Counted from the first letter of the stretch, positions 44,508 to 55,412 are shown. The stretch: DNA of 64,000 bases from Semisulcospira habei (GCA_036245525.1 BTPG01000002.1:162103376-162167375), one strand, 5' to 3'. Made by a program: numbers and translations. Notes: a model not told the origin generated them from the sequence alone.

Positions 44508-45409
44508 CGATGCCCCAGCTGGCGGAGTTCTTCCTCTGGCTGTTCAACTTCCAGAGTTTGGCGCCTATTACCATCCGGGGTTACCTGGCAATGATTGCTG
44601 ACACCTACCGCCACCTGGGCCGGACAGACCCTGGTGCCTGCAAAGACCTGGCTGATCTCATGACACACTTCGGTTTACAACGCCCGGCGCTACGGTCACT
44701 GTTGCCTAGATGGGACCTACCTTGGGTGCTGACCTGGCTCAACTCTGCCCGTTTTGAACCCCTACAGTTGGCAAGCTTACCGGATGTAACTAGAAAGACG
44801 TGCTTCCTGTTGGCCCTTGCTACCGCTTCCAGGGTCAGTGAGCTTCACGCGCTGTCCACACGATCAGATTGTCTGCAGTTCCGGACTGACGGCTCGGTGC
44901 AACTGCTGCCTGAACCATCCTTTCTCGCCAAGACGCGGTCGCCTCTGACGACCCCACAGATGATGACCATCCGACCTTTACGTGTGACAGAATCCACCCG
45001 GGAGTCCAGACAACAGGACCCGGTGAGAGCCTTGCGTGTGTACCTGCGACGGACCATACCGCTGCGCAGAAGACGGACCCGCCTTTTTCTCCCTCTGTCC
45101 CCAGGTAGACAGGACATATCCGCCCAGACCATCTCCTCATGGATTCGATGGGTGATCCGCTCGGCCTATCAAGACCTCGCGCCAGAAGTAGCCCAACGTA
45201 TGCACATCAGGGCGCACGAGGTCCGAGCCATGGCCACAAGTCTCGCCTTCGACCGCAATTGTGCAGTGAAAGACATTGTGGCGGCCGTGGGATGGCGAGC
45301 GGAGTCCACATTTGCCCGATTCTACCTGAGGGACCTCTCCACCCAGCGGCAGAACCTCACGCTGGTGGGAGACATCGCAGCAGCGCAACACTCCCTCCCG
45401 GCGCCCTAG
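44281..45409 (+). CDS. DIRS A tyrosine recombinase
   Basis: The frame is open from 43568 but its recognisable part begins about 44325 (STRLEVVRQALTRRGFSG), overlapping the RT frame and lying a further -1. An N-terminal core-binding domain has RRVYEGKWKVLCDWC and LAEFFLWLFNF. The catalytic domain has Arg in TASRVSELHAL (about 44830), HEVR in AHEVRAMATSLA (about 45214) and the nucleophile Tyr in STFARFYLRDLS (about 45320). The set R, H-x-x-R, Y is complete. It would integrate circular cDNA without target duplication. It ends at TAG 45407-45409. No ATG precedes the domain in this frame. Confidence 0.9.
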
Positions 45410-45527
45410 GCGCCGTAAGTACCTTAGCTAAAATTATCGGGAGTTTGCTGTACGAGGGCGGGTCTGTGGGCTGTGTCGTTGGCAGTGGGGGCGATAGGGT
45501 GGCACCCACCTCCTCTTTGTGATTCTC

Positions 45528-45640
45528 CCTAAGTGTAATACCATCGGTAATGTGTTTTGAGAAAACAAATAAATTTTTCAATTAAAATATATTTTTTTGA
45601 AAAATACTTACCGATGGTATTACTCGAAGGTCCCTCCCAC
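45528..45640. repeat. DIRS A internal complementary region
   Basis: CCTAAGTGTAATACCATCGG... to ACAAAT (45530-45573) is the inverse of 38960-39001, and TACTTACCGATGGTATTAC (45606-45624) is complementary to the right end. This is the DIRS internal complementary region thought to align termini into a circle. Confidence 0.8.
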
Positions 45641-45657
45641 CGGCCCCGCTTGCCGCG

Positions 45658-46128
45658 GTTGGCTAAGAAACTAAACTGAGGTATGACGGGTATTTTCGCA
45701 CCGGATGGGAAGAAGGGGAGGCTATTCTGGCGGGGGCCTATTCTATGGCGCCCCACTCCTGCCAACGATACCGTATACGGACACAACCAAATTTGGCTAA
45801 AATTAGGCTAGCTAAGAACCATTCCCTAAGTGTAATACCATCGGTAAGTATTTTTCAAAAAAATATATTTTAATTGAAAAATTTATTTTATTAATATTTT
45901 GGGTAAATCCGCTTTGTCAAAACAGACAAACAAACAGAGAGATCAGTCACTGCTTATCTTCATTCGCAGAAGAAATGGGGCACATTCCTTCTGTGAACAA
46001 AGATAAGTAGCGACTGATCTCTCTGTTTGTTTGTCTGTTTTGACAAGGCGGATTTACCCGAAATATTAATAAATTGTGTTGTAACCATCTTTTCTAAGCG
46101 TATTTCTTTCTCCGTTGGGTACTTCTTT
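45658..46128 (-). repeat. Right inverted terminal repeat of DIRS A with foldback
   Basis: Inverse of 38906-39163 in two parts (45658-45850 and about 46075-46128). Between them is a 180-bp foldback: 45891-45960 returns inverted at 46000-46070 (GGGTAAATCCGC against GCGGATTTACCC; ACAAACAAACAGAGAGATCA). The foldback is absent from the left repeat, so the two termini are unequal. Confidence 0.85.
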
Positions 46129-46427
46129 GCATTTTACACGATTGGCAGTCACCTTTTGGGTCTCAATAATTTTTTATTTATTTATTTTTTTTTTTTTTGG
46201 GGGGGGGGGGATGGGGGTGGTGTATCTCTCTTGATTTTGGATGTGTGTTGCTAAATGGTCTTAGGTTTATTTAGCGTATTAGACCGGCTGGCGACATACA
46301 TTCAAAATTCTGTTCATTATTTTATTTTATTTTTTTCACCTTCATTATCAGTGCTGGCACATCCTGAAAAAGTCAGGACGTTCAGCAATGTACAACCAAT
46401 CTGGACAAAAGACAATAATAAGATAAG
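46129..46427 (+). repeat. DIRS A flank and SINE-like copy S4, 3' half
   Basis: 46129-46221 contains a tail also seen at 370-405 (TTGGCAGTCACCTTTT) and T and G runs. 46222-46412 is the 3' half of the S1-family repeat (GGATGTGTGTTGCTAAATGG to CAGCAATGTACAACCAAT), completing 38709-38905. 46413-46428 is array sequence. Confidence 0.75.
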
Positions 46428-46651
46428 AATTGATTGTACATTGCTTAACGTCCCGACAGCAACAAGGCTTTCTCAGGACGTGCCTGCACTGCTTGTGAAA
46501 AAAAACAACTAAACAGAACATTGAATGTATGTCGCCAGCCGGTCAAATACATTAAATAAACCTAACACATGGGGCCCAAATAAAGTTAAGACCATTTAGC
46601 AACACACATCCAATATCAAGAGCTACAGGCAGTGCAGACAGTAGGAAGATA
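46428..46651 (-). repeat. SINE-like copy S5, minus strand, 5'-truncated
   Basis: Reverse complement of the S1 family from its CAAT tail (ATTGATTGTACATTGCTTAA) up to CTACTGTCTGCACTGCC. AAGATAA flanks both sides (about 46421 and 46649), a probable short target duplication inside a unit of the 150-bp array. Confidence 0.85.
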
Positions 46652-46721
46652 AACCATTGTCAACATGATAAAGATTTATTACAAGAGTGTTATTATTTCA
46701 GTATGTATAGCTTGTTTGTTT

Positions 46722-46910
46722 TTTCAAAATACATTACCGATGGCATTACTATCTGGGAATACACTCTATTGCCTATAGATTTCAGCAAAAGTTGTGTGTA
46801 GCACACAACTGGGGAGGAGACACCGGGGATCCAAGCACTATGACCCCGGGTGGCCTCCCCTTACTACCCTATCCCGGCGAGCACAGGGCGACCTCGTCAG
46901 TTTCACTCAT
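46722..46910 (+). repeat. Left inverted terminal repeat of DIRS B
   Basis: Contains ACCGATGGCATTACTATCTG, TTGCTGAAATC in inverse and GGATCCAAGCACTATGACCC. The inverse is at 53185-53372. Confidence 0.9.
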
Positions 46911-47193
46911 AGATCGACCGGGGACGGTCGAGTTTTTGCCTTTCTCCGTTCAACGGGTTTCAGTGGTTTTTGACTTGGGCTTGAATTGGAGTCTTCGATT
47001 CAGCCCTGGACTCACTACATTCGTGGCTTTTCCTTTTGACAATTGGACTCATTGTGAACTGTGCGCCGACCGGTTTTTACCGGCTCTGACTTTGTGAGTT
47101 CACCCTTGGCTTGGCCTTGGGGTTCGACGACGCACGTGACTTGTGCCCTGCTGTTTTGTGCACGGTTGACTTTCTTCGCCGGCGTAGTTGGCT

Positions 47194-47428
47194 TAAGGGC
47201 TGGCTTAACTGGGCGAGACAAACCCGAACCATGTCTCGGCGAGACACCCGAGACAGTCAATGCGAGATACCCGTGCCACCCGTTTATTAGGTTCGGCACG
47301 TCTGATCTTGTCTCGGAGAGTTCGCCGAACCTATTAAAGGGTGGGTCGGGTATCTCGCATTGACTGTCTCGGGTGTCTCGCCGAGACGAGGTTCGGGTTT
47401 GTCTCGCCCAGTTAAGCCAGCCCTTTAG
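47194..47428. repeat. Large hairpin in DIRS B leader, about 104-bp stem
   Basis: AAGGGCTGGCTTAACTGGGC... through GACAGTCAATGCGAGATACC and GGTTCGG (47194-47297) returns inverted at 47322-47428 with only about eight mismatches; the loop is about 25 nt. It lies between the left terminus and the gag frame. No counterpart is seen in element A. Confidence 0.9.
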
Positions 47429-47446
47429 GGCCTTACGGCTTCTTCG

Positions 47447-49965
47447 GTGTCGAAGACTTGCCGCCTTTGCGGGGACTTCCAGTGGCCGGATGATGCACAC
47501 GACTCTTGCTTGCCGTGTTCGGGCTGTGCTTCGGACGGAACGTGTGACAGTTGCGCCGCTTGGACGGAAGACCGGTGTTCGCGCAGGTGGGACTTCTACA
47601 GGCGTGACCGGGCCCCTCGCCCGCTTCTGTCTCCCCGGGATCCTCCACGGGTGGACGTACTTCCCTCGGCGCTTCGGGCTCCTCTCCGCTCCATCGTTCG
47701 GGCTGTCCGCCCCACAGGTAAGTCCCCTTCTTGTACCGTTACCTCGCAGGTTCTCCCTCCCCTCTCCGAGTCTTCGGAGCAGGGTAGGCGAGTTTCGGAG
47801 TCACGCTCCCCACGCTCTGCTTCGTTAGCGCGTGGCTTGAGCCCCATTTTGTTTCCCACCCCCCGCTCTGCTTCGGGCGAGCGGTCTGGGTGAGATGAGC
47901 GTTCGTCGGCCACCCCCGGCTCTAGGTCTCTGGAGCGGGGGCGGGTGACGGAACGCAAGCATAAGAAAGAGAGTAAACGTGATAAGAAATGCTCTCGCTC
48001 ACGCACCGAGGCTTCGGAACGTGACTCGAGACCGTTAGTAATGCTGCCTCCCCGCTCTGTATTTTCCGAACGGGCACGGCATGCTTCGCTTTCTTTCCCC
48101 CCCCCGCCCGCCCCGTCTCGCCTGGGCGGGCCCGGGGTGTGGTTGACTCTCGCCCCCCACGCTCCGAGGCGTCGGAGCGGGGGTCGCGTGCACATAAATT
48201 GTCCCCTCCCCGCTTCGCTTCGCCTGAGCGGGCTTGGCGTGACCTTAGACTGTCCCCCCCCCCCCCCCCCCCCCCCCGTCTCGTATCGACCAGACGGGCC
48301 CGGTGTGACTTGGACCCTCGCCCCCCTCGCTCCGAGGCTTCGGAGCTGGGGCAGCGGGCTCATAAATCGTCCCCTCCCCGCTCCGCCTTTCCTGAGCGGG
48401 CTTGGCGTGACCCTAGACTATCCACCCCCCCCCCCCCCCCCCCCCCCGCCTCGTATCGACCAGGCGGGCCCGGTGTGACATCATCGCGCGTCCTCCACGG
48501 TCCGAAACATCGGACGGGGGGCCGCGTGCCCGGTATTCGTCCCCTCCCCGCTCCGCCTTTCCTGAGCGGGCTAGGAGAGACACTTTGCGGCCCCCCCCCC
48601 CCCCCCCCCCCCCCGCACCGGTTCTCCCGGGCGGGCCAGGGGTGACCAGGCCACTTCCTCGGTATTCCGATCGCGGATTTGCCACTCACGTCGGCTTCCG
48701 CGTGCGGATCCCGACTTCGAGGTGGACCGTCGCTTAGCCACGGTCCCTCCGTCGCCGCGGCGCCCCTCTTTGCGTGCGTCGCGGGCGGCTGCGTCTACCT
48801 CGCGCGCGGCGGTGCGGCGCTCTCGTAGCCGCTCGCCCCTTTCGTCTTTGCCGCGAGAAGATCAGTTTTTGGAACCGGACGTCCTCAGCCTTCATCCGAC
48901 GGACTCGGCCTCGGCGATCTTCTTGCAGGACTCGGCGGCTGGTTCTCCTTCCCGCCTTTCCGCTGTCTCGTCGGCCTCCGCCTCGTCAGACGTTGCCGGC
49001 CCATCGCTCGGATCACAGACGGTCCACGCTCTGGGTGAGGCTTCAAGGCTTATCGCCAAGTCCCTACCGCCCGACTTCTGTCCGCCTTCGCCTCCTCCGA
49101 AGAGACAGGCTTCGGCCGTGGTCGACGCGCAGAGGCAAGTCAAGCGCCGCAAGTCCCTCCCGCAGCCAGCCGGCTTCCGGGACCTCACCGATGCTTCTCC
49201 GCCCAGCTGCGTAACGACGCTTTCGGCGACACGGGATACTCTACCGCCGCTCGATCGCCGGTGGGAATCAACTTAAGCTTCCGCCAGGCCTGGTACGCTG
49301 GACACTCCCAAGCCTTCGCCATACCTCTTCCAGCGGTGGATGCGGCGGCCTTAGTACAGGCGGGCGGCCGCAGGCTCGTCCAGAACTTGTGGCCTCGGCC
49401 TCTCGACAGGATCGCCTCCTTAGCGCGGAACTCGCTGGCGTGCTCGGGTTTTGGAACTGGCTACCCAGGCAGCCCTGCAGTGCCTACAGGATACGTGGGA
49501 CCTGGAGGTTCAGTCCCCGCTTCGTGACGTGCTGTCCATCCTGATAGCGGCCATCCGGGCCGCCTACCATTCTTCTGCCAACGCCATGGCAGCGGCTGCC
49601 AATTGCGACCTCTGGAGGAGGGATACCCTTCTGCGCCTCTGCTCGGACCTTCCCTTGTCAGTGAAGACCCAGCTCCGTCAAGCCCCCTTAGGTGGTCCTC
49701 AGCTGTTCGGCGACACTTGGCACTCCGTTAAGGAATCTTCCAAGGACTTGTGGCCCAAGCCTGCTTCTAACCCAGCCTCGACCCGCTTTCGCGCCCCCTG
49801 CCCGGCCGGGGGTCGTGCCCGGCGGTCTTTCAGGCCCTCCGTTCCTACAGTCGGATCTTCACGAGGTCGGGCCCGTCCATTCCAGGCTACTCAGGCCGGC
49901 CCCGCCCCTCGCCCTGCTTGGCCCCGCGGTGCCCGTAGATCGGGCCGCGGTTGGGCTCATTGACT
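47447..49965 (+). pseudogene. DIRS B gag-like region
   Basis: Opens with the same Cys module as A (CRLCGDFQWPDDAHDSCLPC, CDSCAAW). It continues through repeats with poly-C tracts (48040-48640) and then SR-rich and capsid-like parts in several frames (SRSRSPLSSL; ASRLIAKSLPPDFCPPSPPP; ITFRQAWYAGHSQAF-like at 49275). Frame breaks near 47893, 49200 and 49480 show decay. Confidence 0.7.
48040..48640 (+). repeat. About 170-bp tandem repeat with poly-C tracts
   Basis: GAGCGGGCTTGGCGTGACC recurs at 48225 and 48394, with variants at 48068 and 48564, so the period is about 157-170 bp. Three units contain uninterrupted C runs of about 20 or more (near 48256-48277, 48425-48447 and 48591-48614). Run lengths may be assembly-sensitive. 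Confidence 0.85.
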
Positions 49966-51512
49966 CGCCCCCGCCCTCAGTACTCGGGTCTCCCGTCGGC
50001 GGGCGGCTGTCGCTCTTCAGCGATCTTGGAGATCGCTGTTCCCGGACGACCCCTGGATTCTTCCACCGTTAACGCAGGCCTGCACCTTACGTTCCTGTCG
50101 CCTCCGCCTCTTCGCAGATCACCCATGTGGACCCAGGAACCGCTCGACGGCACACAGGCGGACGCTCTGCGCGGGGAAGTGGCGACCCTCCTCACCAAAG
50201 CGGCGACAGAGGTGGTTTCGCGGCAGGACTCTCCGGCGTTCTACAGCCGGCTCTTCTAGTTCCCAAACCAGGCGGCAAGTGGCGTCCAGTTATCGACTTA
50301 TCAGCGCTAAAAATATCAGCGCTAAAAAACAAGTTCATTTTGGCCCCTCGCTTCTCGCTTCAGGATGGAGACGGCCAGGACACTCCGTGCGGCCCTCCGG
50401 CCGATGGACTTTGCGATCAGCCTCGATCTGTCAGACGCCTATCTGCACGTCCCGATTCATCCGTCGTTTCGCCGGTACCTTCGGTTGACTTGGGGGGATC
50501 GTCTACCAGTTCTGCGCCCTTCCTTTCGGCCTCAACATCAGTCCGCGGGTATTTACAAGACTGCTCGACGCCGTGATAGCCTACTTCCGTCAGCTCTCCT
50601 TGCGCCCGGCCTCCAATTACTTGGACGACCTTCTACTGCGCAACTTGGTTTCCGCAGCCCTCCAGACGGACAGGGATGCCCTGCTTTCCCTTCTGCGTCG
50701 TCTCGGTTTCCTACTCAATCTGGGGAAATCCGATCTTCTCCCTCTCGACGGTTTCTACATCGGGGGTTGGAATTCCTGACCGACCTCAACCTTGTCCGCC
50801 TGCCTCTGGCCAGGCGACAGAAGATCGTCGACTTAGCGACTTCGATGGGGATGGGATCCTCCTTCACCGCCAGGGTCTGGCTTCAACTCCTGGGCCTCCT
50901 CAGTGCGGCTGCGGACCTGCTTCCCTTGGGCAGACTTTATGCTCGGCCTCTCCAGCTACATCTCCTTCTTCACTGGCGACCCGCGGGCGCTCTGTTGGAT
51001 CTAGTACCAGTCACGCCTCTGGCTCGTCCTCACCTCGAGAGGTGGGCGGACCTCGCTTGGCTGGCTTCGGGGGTGCCCCTACACTCCCCGCCGCCTCGGT
51101 GGTCTCTCTGTACAGATGCGAGCCAGGCCGGCTGGGGCGCGCACCTGTTACCGGATTTCTCCCGGCCTCGGGCGTTGGCTTCGGGAACTGTTAGGGAATC
51201 ACATCAACTGGTTGGAGCTGAAGGCAGTTGGGTTGGCATTCGACGTTTGGCAGGAGACCTTAGCCAATCAGGAAGTCCTCGTGCTCTCCGACAACTCGAC
51301 GGTGGTGGCTTACATACAGAATCAGGGGGGCACTCACTCGCCCTCCCTTTGCATTCTTCTGTACCACCTTCTCCTCTGGTGCAGGGATCGAGGCATCGCC
51401 CTACGAGCCCGCCACATCCCTGGCCACCTCAACGTGATTGCGGACGCCCTGTCTCATCGCGGACAGTTGCTCCACACGGAGTGGTCCCTACGCCCGGATA
51501 TTTTCGCCTGAT
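49966..51512 (+). pseudogene. DIRS B RT and RNase H, frameshifted
   Basis: Corresponds to A's pol. It carries a TAG at 50257 next to the first RT motif, a 14-bp-type duplication of ATCAGCGCTAAAAA at about 50299-50325, the A motif SLDLSDAYLHVPIHP (about 50415), the C motif NYLDDLLLRN in another frame (about 50618), and RNase H with CTDASQAGWGAHL (about 51110), LSDNSTVVAYIQNQGG (about 51283) and ARHIPGHLNVIADAL. Fragments lie in three frames, so it is not translatable. Confidence 0.85.
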
Positions 51513-52952
51513 CTGCTCTCACTGGGAAACGCCGCTAGTGGATCTGTTTGCCACCAGATGGAACAACCAGCTCCCGGTCTACGTCTCTCCAGTCCCGGAT
51601 CCACTCGCTTGGGCAGTGGACGCGCTCGCCATTCCTTGGGTCGGCCTGATTGTTTACGCCTACCCCCCGTCAGTCCTCGTTCCGAAGGTACTGCGGAAGC
51701 TTCTGGGATGCTCGGCGGTCCTCCTGCTGGTGGCCCCCTTCAACTGGACCAAGAGCTGGACCACGGACCTCCTCGCGTTTGCGACGGACCCTCCCCTGGA
51801 GCTTCCTACCCCTCCCACGATGCTCAAGCGGCCCCGTCAGCAGCTTTTCCATCCGTGCCCCGAACGCCTCCGCCTACACGCTTGGAGGTTGTCCGGCACG
51901 CCCTCGCCGCTAGAGGTTTCTCGGATGCTGCAGTGGCGGCAATTGCAGCAGCCCGCAGACTCTCTACAAGGAAGGTGTACGAAGGCACGTGGAGGGTCTT
52001 TCAGACCTGGTGCACCTCCCAGGGGCTCCCTCCCACTAACCTAGCCTCCCACCAACTGGCGGAGTTCTTCCTGTGGCTCTTCGACGACCGGGGCTTAGCC
52101 CCAGTCACCATCAAGGGCTACCGCGCTATGATCGCGGACACCTACCGTCACCTGTGTCTTCCGGACCCAGGCGCCTGCAAGGATCTGTCGGATTACTGGC
52201 TCACTTTGAACTCCGACGTCCGGTCTCACGTTCCCTAGTACCCCGGTGGGATCTTGCCTGGGTACTGACGTGGTTGAATACGGACCGGTTTGAGCCCCTC
52301 CCCTTGGCTCGGTTCTCAGACTTGACCCGGAAAACCTGTTCCTTCTGGCTCTCGCTACAGCGTCCCGAGTCAGCGAGCTTCACGCGCTCTCGATGCTCCC
52401 AGCCTGTTCGCTGTTTCGTTCCGACGGCTCTGCGCAGCTGCTTCCCGATCCATCCTTCCTGGCCAAGAACCGCCGCCCCGCGGCGGCTCCTCAGGTGCTA
52501 ACGATACAGCCCCTCCGTGGAGCGGACCTCTCCCCTGGATCGCGGCAACAGGACCCAGTGCGGGCGCTAAAGATTTACCTGCGCCACTCTAAGCCGCAGC
52601 GCCAGGGGCGCTCGCGCCTCTTCTTACCTTGTCCGCGGGCAGACACGACATCTCGGCCCAGACCGTGTCATCCTGGCTGCGGTGGGTGATTAGGTCAGCC
52701 TACCTAGACCTCTCCCCACGCGGCGCTGAGCCTTTACAAATCCGGGCGCATGAAGTGAGAGCAGTAGCCACCAGTCTAGCCCTGGACCACAACTGCTTGG
52801 TCAAAGATATTGTGACAGCGGGTGGCTGGCGCTCAGACTCCACTTTCGCACGCTTCTACCTTAGAGACCTATCCGGCCAACGTGCCTCCCTGGCACAGGT
52901 GGGCGACATCTCCGCGGCCCAGCACTCCCTCCGAGCGCCGCTGGCGTCTTAG
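51513..52952 (+). pseudogene. DIRS B tyrosine recombinase, broken
   Basis: The core-binding part (TRLEVVRHALAARGFSD, VYEGTWRVFQTWC, LAEFFLWLFDDRG) ends at a TAG at 52236-52238. Further parts lie in other frames up to the catalytic end, AHEVRAVATSLALDH and STFARFYLRDLSG, finishing at TAG about 52950. H-x-x-R and the Tyr are kept. Confidence 0.85.
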
Positions 52953-53035
52953 GCACATCATAGCTGAAATCGTCGGGAGTTCTCTCTCGATGGGGCCGGC
53001 GGAGTGGTTGGGTTATGGTTAGATACGGCACCCTC

Positions 53036-53407
53036 CGCCTGTTCGCCATTCTCCCAGATAGTAATGCCATCGGTAATGTATTTTGAAAAAACAAATGAAT
53101 TTTTTTTCTAAAATGTATTTTTTTGAAAAATACTTACCGATGGCATTACTCGGATGGCCCTCCCACCTGCCCCGCTTGCCTCTTGTGGCTAAGTGTGAAA
53201 CTGACGAGGTCGCCCTGTGCTCGCCGGGATAGGGTAGTAAGGGGAGGCCACCCGGGGTCATAGTGCTTGGATCCCCGGTGTCTCCTCCCCAGTTGTGTGC
53301 TACATACAACTTTTGCTGAAATCTATAGGCAATAGAGTGTATTCCCAGATAGTAATGCCATCGGTAAGTATTTTTCAAAAAAATACATTTTAGAAAAAAA
53401 ATTCATT
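53036..53407 (-). repeat. DIRS B internal complementary region and right terminus
   Basis: 53040-53150 repeats the TAATGCCATCGGTAATGTATT block and its inverse ATACTTACCGATGGCATTAC, as in A. 53185-53372 is the inverse of the left terminus. Confidence 0.88.
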
Positions 53408-53532
53408 TTTATCTGATGTACGCCTGGATCATTTTGGAAATGTCTGTAACTTTTTTTTCTGTTACTATAAAGTTACTGTTACTATAAAGTTAACTTTGCA
53501 TACTGTGCATTGTTTCAAAAGTCACAGAAAGC

Positions 53533-54626
53533 ATAAACCTTAGCTGAGTTGGTATACCTCACCCTCTACCTAGGTTAAATGCACCAGTACCCCACCCGGG
53601 TCTGCCCTGGGGGACTTGGGTGGGGTTAGGTATTTTTTAGTTCCCAGGGTCATCCTGGTCAGCCCCACAGGGTGGGTTTTCCTCTCCATTCTGGGGCATG
53701 TGTTTCTGTCTACCCTTTGTCCATTCACCTGTATTTGCCTTTTTAAAACTCTCCCTACTGTCTGCACTGCCTGTAGCTCTTGATATTGGATGTTTGTTGC
53801 TAAATGGTCTTGGCTTTATTTAGCCCCATGTGTTAGGTTTATTTAACGTGTTTGACTGGCTGGCGACATACATTCAATGTTCTGTTTATTTTTTTTTTTT
53901 TTCACAAGCAGTGCAGGCACGTCCTGAGAAAGCCTTGTTGCTGTCGGGACGTTAAGCAATGTACAATCAATCAATCAATCATAAATGCACCAGTGGTGCC
54001 ATTGTTGCTATTTTCGCACCAGACTGGTCGCTCGGACTGGTCATGTGCACCAGAACTGCGCGCGCAGGTTAGCTTCTGCACTTGTACTGTGGTCTCGTAC
54101 GTTCACGCGGAAGATTGTGATCGCAGTCGAAAAAAAGGTTCGTTTGCGGTTTTTACTTATAGCCGCGCCTTTTACCTCCCCGAACACGCCAGTTTTGTGT
54201 TGAGATGGCGGAGGCTTGTGTCATGCCCCACACCACTGAATCAAGTCTATTGTACATGTAGTGCGCTCATTTCTCGAACTTCAACTTTGACGGTGCTTTC
54301 TGCCGCAAACGATGCAGATGTCGCAAAAATCACCTCCATTGAGGATTTAAAAAAGCTATTTTTCAAATCTGTTTCGTGGTGCTAGCATAGGATGGATGCA
54401 TTATTGCCGGATTGCATATATGGGAAAGGGTTTATTCTTTTTTCATGTTATTTTGCAGCAATCAAACGACGCTTACGTGATTCTTTCTCCGAGGTTGCCC
54501 ATTACAGGTGTAGAAAGCACATGCTCTAAACCGAGCGACCGGTCTGGTGCCAAAATAGCAACATTGGCACCGCTGGTGCATTTCACCTAGGCACTGGACG
54601 AGGTATACCAACTCGGCTAAACTTTA
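53533..54626. mobile_element. Inverted-repeat element with about 105-bp ends
   Basis: Left end 53533-53588 plus 53995-54050 (GAGTTGGTATACCTC, AAATGCACCAG, GGTCGCTCGG) returns inverted at 54516-54626 (CCGAGCGACCGGTCTGGTGC, GGTATACCAACTC). SINE copy S6 lies within the left arm. The interior, about 460 bp, has short coding-like pieces (for example MAEACVMPHTTESS at 54205, and a stretch with SAANDADVAKITS) but no recognised domain. It could be a non-autonomous DNA transposon that captured gene fragments. Confidence 0.65.
53589..53982 (+). repeat. SINE-like repeat copy S6
   Basis: Full-length S1-family copy with the 12-bp target duplication AAATGCACCAGT (53577-53588 and 53983-53994). Confidence 0.93.
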
Positions 54627-54918
54627 TTGTCGCACTTGCTAGAACTCGGTATTATATTTCTCTCTCCATTTTATGAATAGAGGCACATAAGTCGCGAAAA
54701 CCCTTTACGTGCCGAACTTGGGCAAGAACTAGTTTTCCTCATCACAAAGTTGCCAGAAAAAGGTTTGACTGCTCTTGATTGTTTGATTTGAAGTGTTTCA
54801 AACAATTACTGTGTTTTTATATGCATGCACCGTTGATGTGATTAATAAAGGCTGAAGTTTCAAGTGATTTCCTATGTTGTCAGTTAATTAATTAATGTCA
54901 GTGTTCTGTTTTGTCCTT
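54627..54918. other. Nothing recognised
   Basis: AT-rich unique-looking DNA. Confidence 0.4.
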
Positions 54919-55132
54919 TTAACTCATTCTACCCCAAGACCGGAATCCCCAAATGTTGACGTCGTCTTCTGAAGACTGCGTTGCAGGGCAGGACACAGAT
55001 CGACCACGATAGTTCAAGGGTGATGCCAGAATAGCTTGGCGCCCATAGGCGCCAAGCTATTCTGGCATCACCCTTGGACTATCATGGTCGATCTTTATTT
55101 TGCTGTGGAGTGTGTGGGGTAGAATAAGTTAA
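54919..55132 (+). repeat. Palindromic TTAA element, copy H6
   Basis: 214 bp. Ends TTAACTCATTCTACCCC and GGGGTAGAATAAGTTAA are inverted repeats including TTAA; core 54998-55093 centred GGCGCCCATAGGCGCC. Confidence 0.92.
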
Positions 55133-55186
55133 GTGTTAGTTTCTTTGTCTGGGTCTTTTTCTATCTTTCATATTTTTCCACACTTT

Positions 55187-55412
55187 TTAACCCGCATCAT
55201 ACTGAGGCTAAAAGCTTCAAATTTGTACACTGCCATATATGCAAGCTACATTACAGAACTTACAGATGAGGACATAGACCAATGGCATTAGTTCAAGGGT
55301 GGTGCCACAATAGCTTGGCGCCTAGAGGCGCCAAGCTATTCTGGCACTACCCTTGGGCTATTTTAGTCACACTTGTTGCACACACTGGTGTATTCCGAAT
55401 GATAAGGGTTAA
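55187..55412 (+). repeat. Palindromic TTAA element, copy H7
   Basis: 226 bp from TTAACCC to GGGTTAA; core 55290-55366 centred GGCGCCTAGAGGCGCC. It starts 54 bp after H6. Confidence 0.9.

Larger units (their letters stand above)
38906..46128 (+). mobile_element. DIRS-type retrotransposon A
   Basis: A tyrosine-recombinase retrotransposon with inverted rather than direct terminal repeats. The left repeat, about 38906-39163, matches the right, about 45658-46128, in inverse; an internal complementary region is at 45528-45640. Coding order is gag, RT/RNase H, tyrosine recombinase. It is inserted in the SINE-like copy S4 (38709-38905 plus 46222-46412). TATCTCTTGA occurs on both sides, which may be a coincidence of the target or a short duplication; DIRS elements normally make none. 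Confidence 0.9.
46722..53407 (+). mobile_element. DIRS-type retrotransposon B, decayed
   Basis: Same layout as A with its own inverted termini: 46722-46910 and 53185-53372. It sits in a unit of the 150-bp array: the left flank ends TATAGCTTGTTTG and the right flank resumes ATCTGATGTACGCCTGGATC, as in the uninterrupted unit at 38628-38665. No target duplication is apparent, as expected for recombinase integration. Coding parts resemble A at roughly two thirds of positions by eye but have many breaks. Confidence 0.88.
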
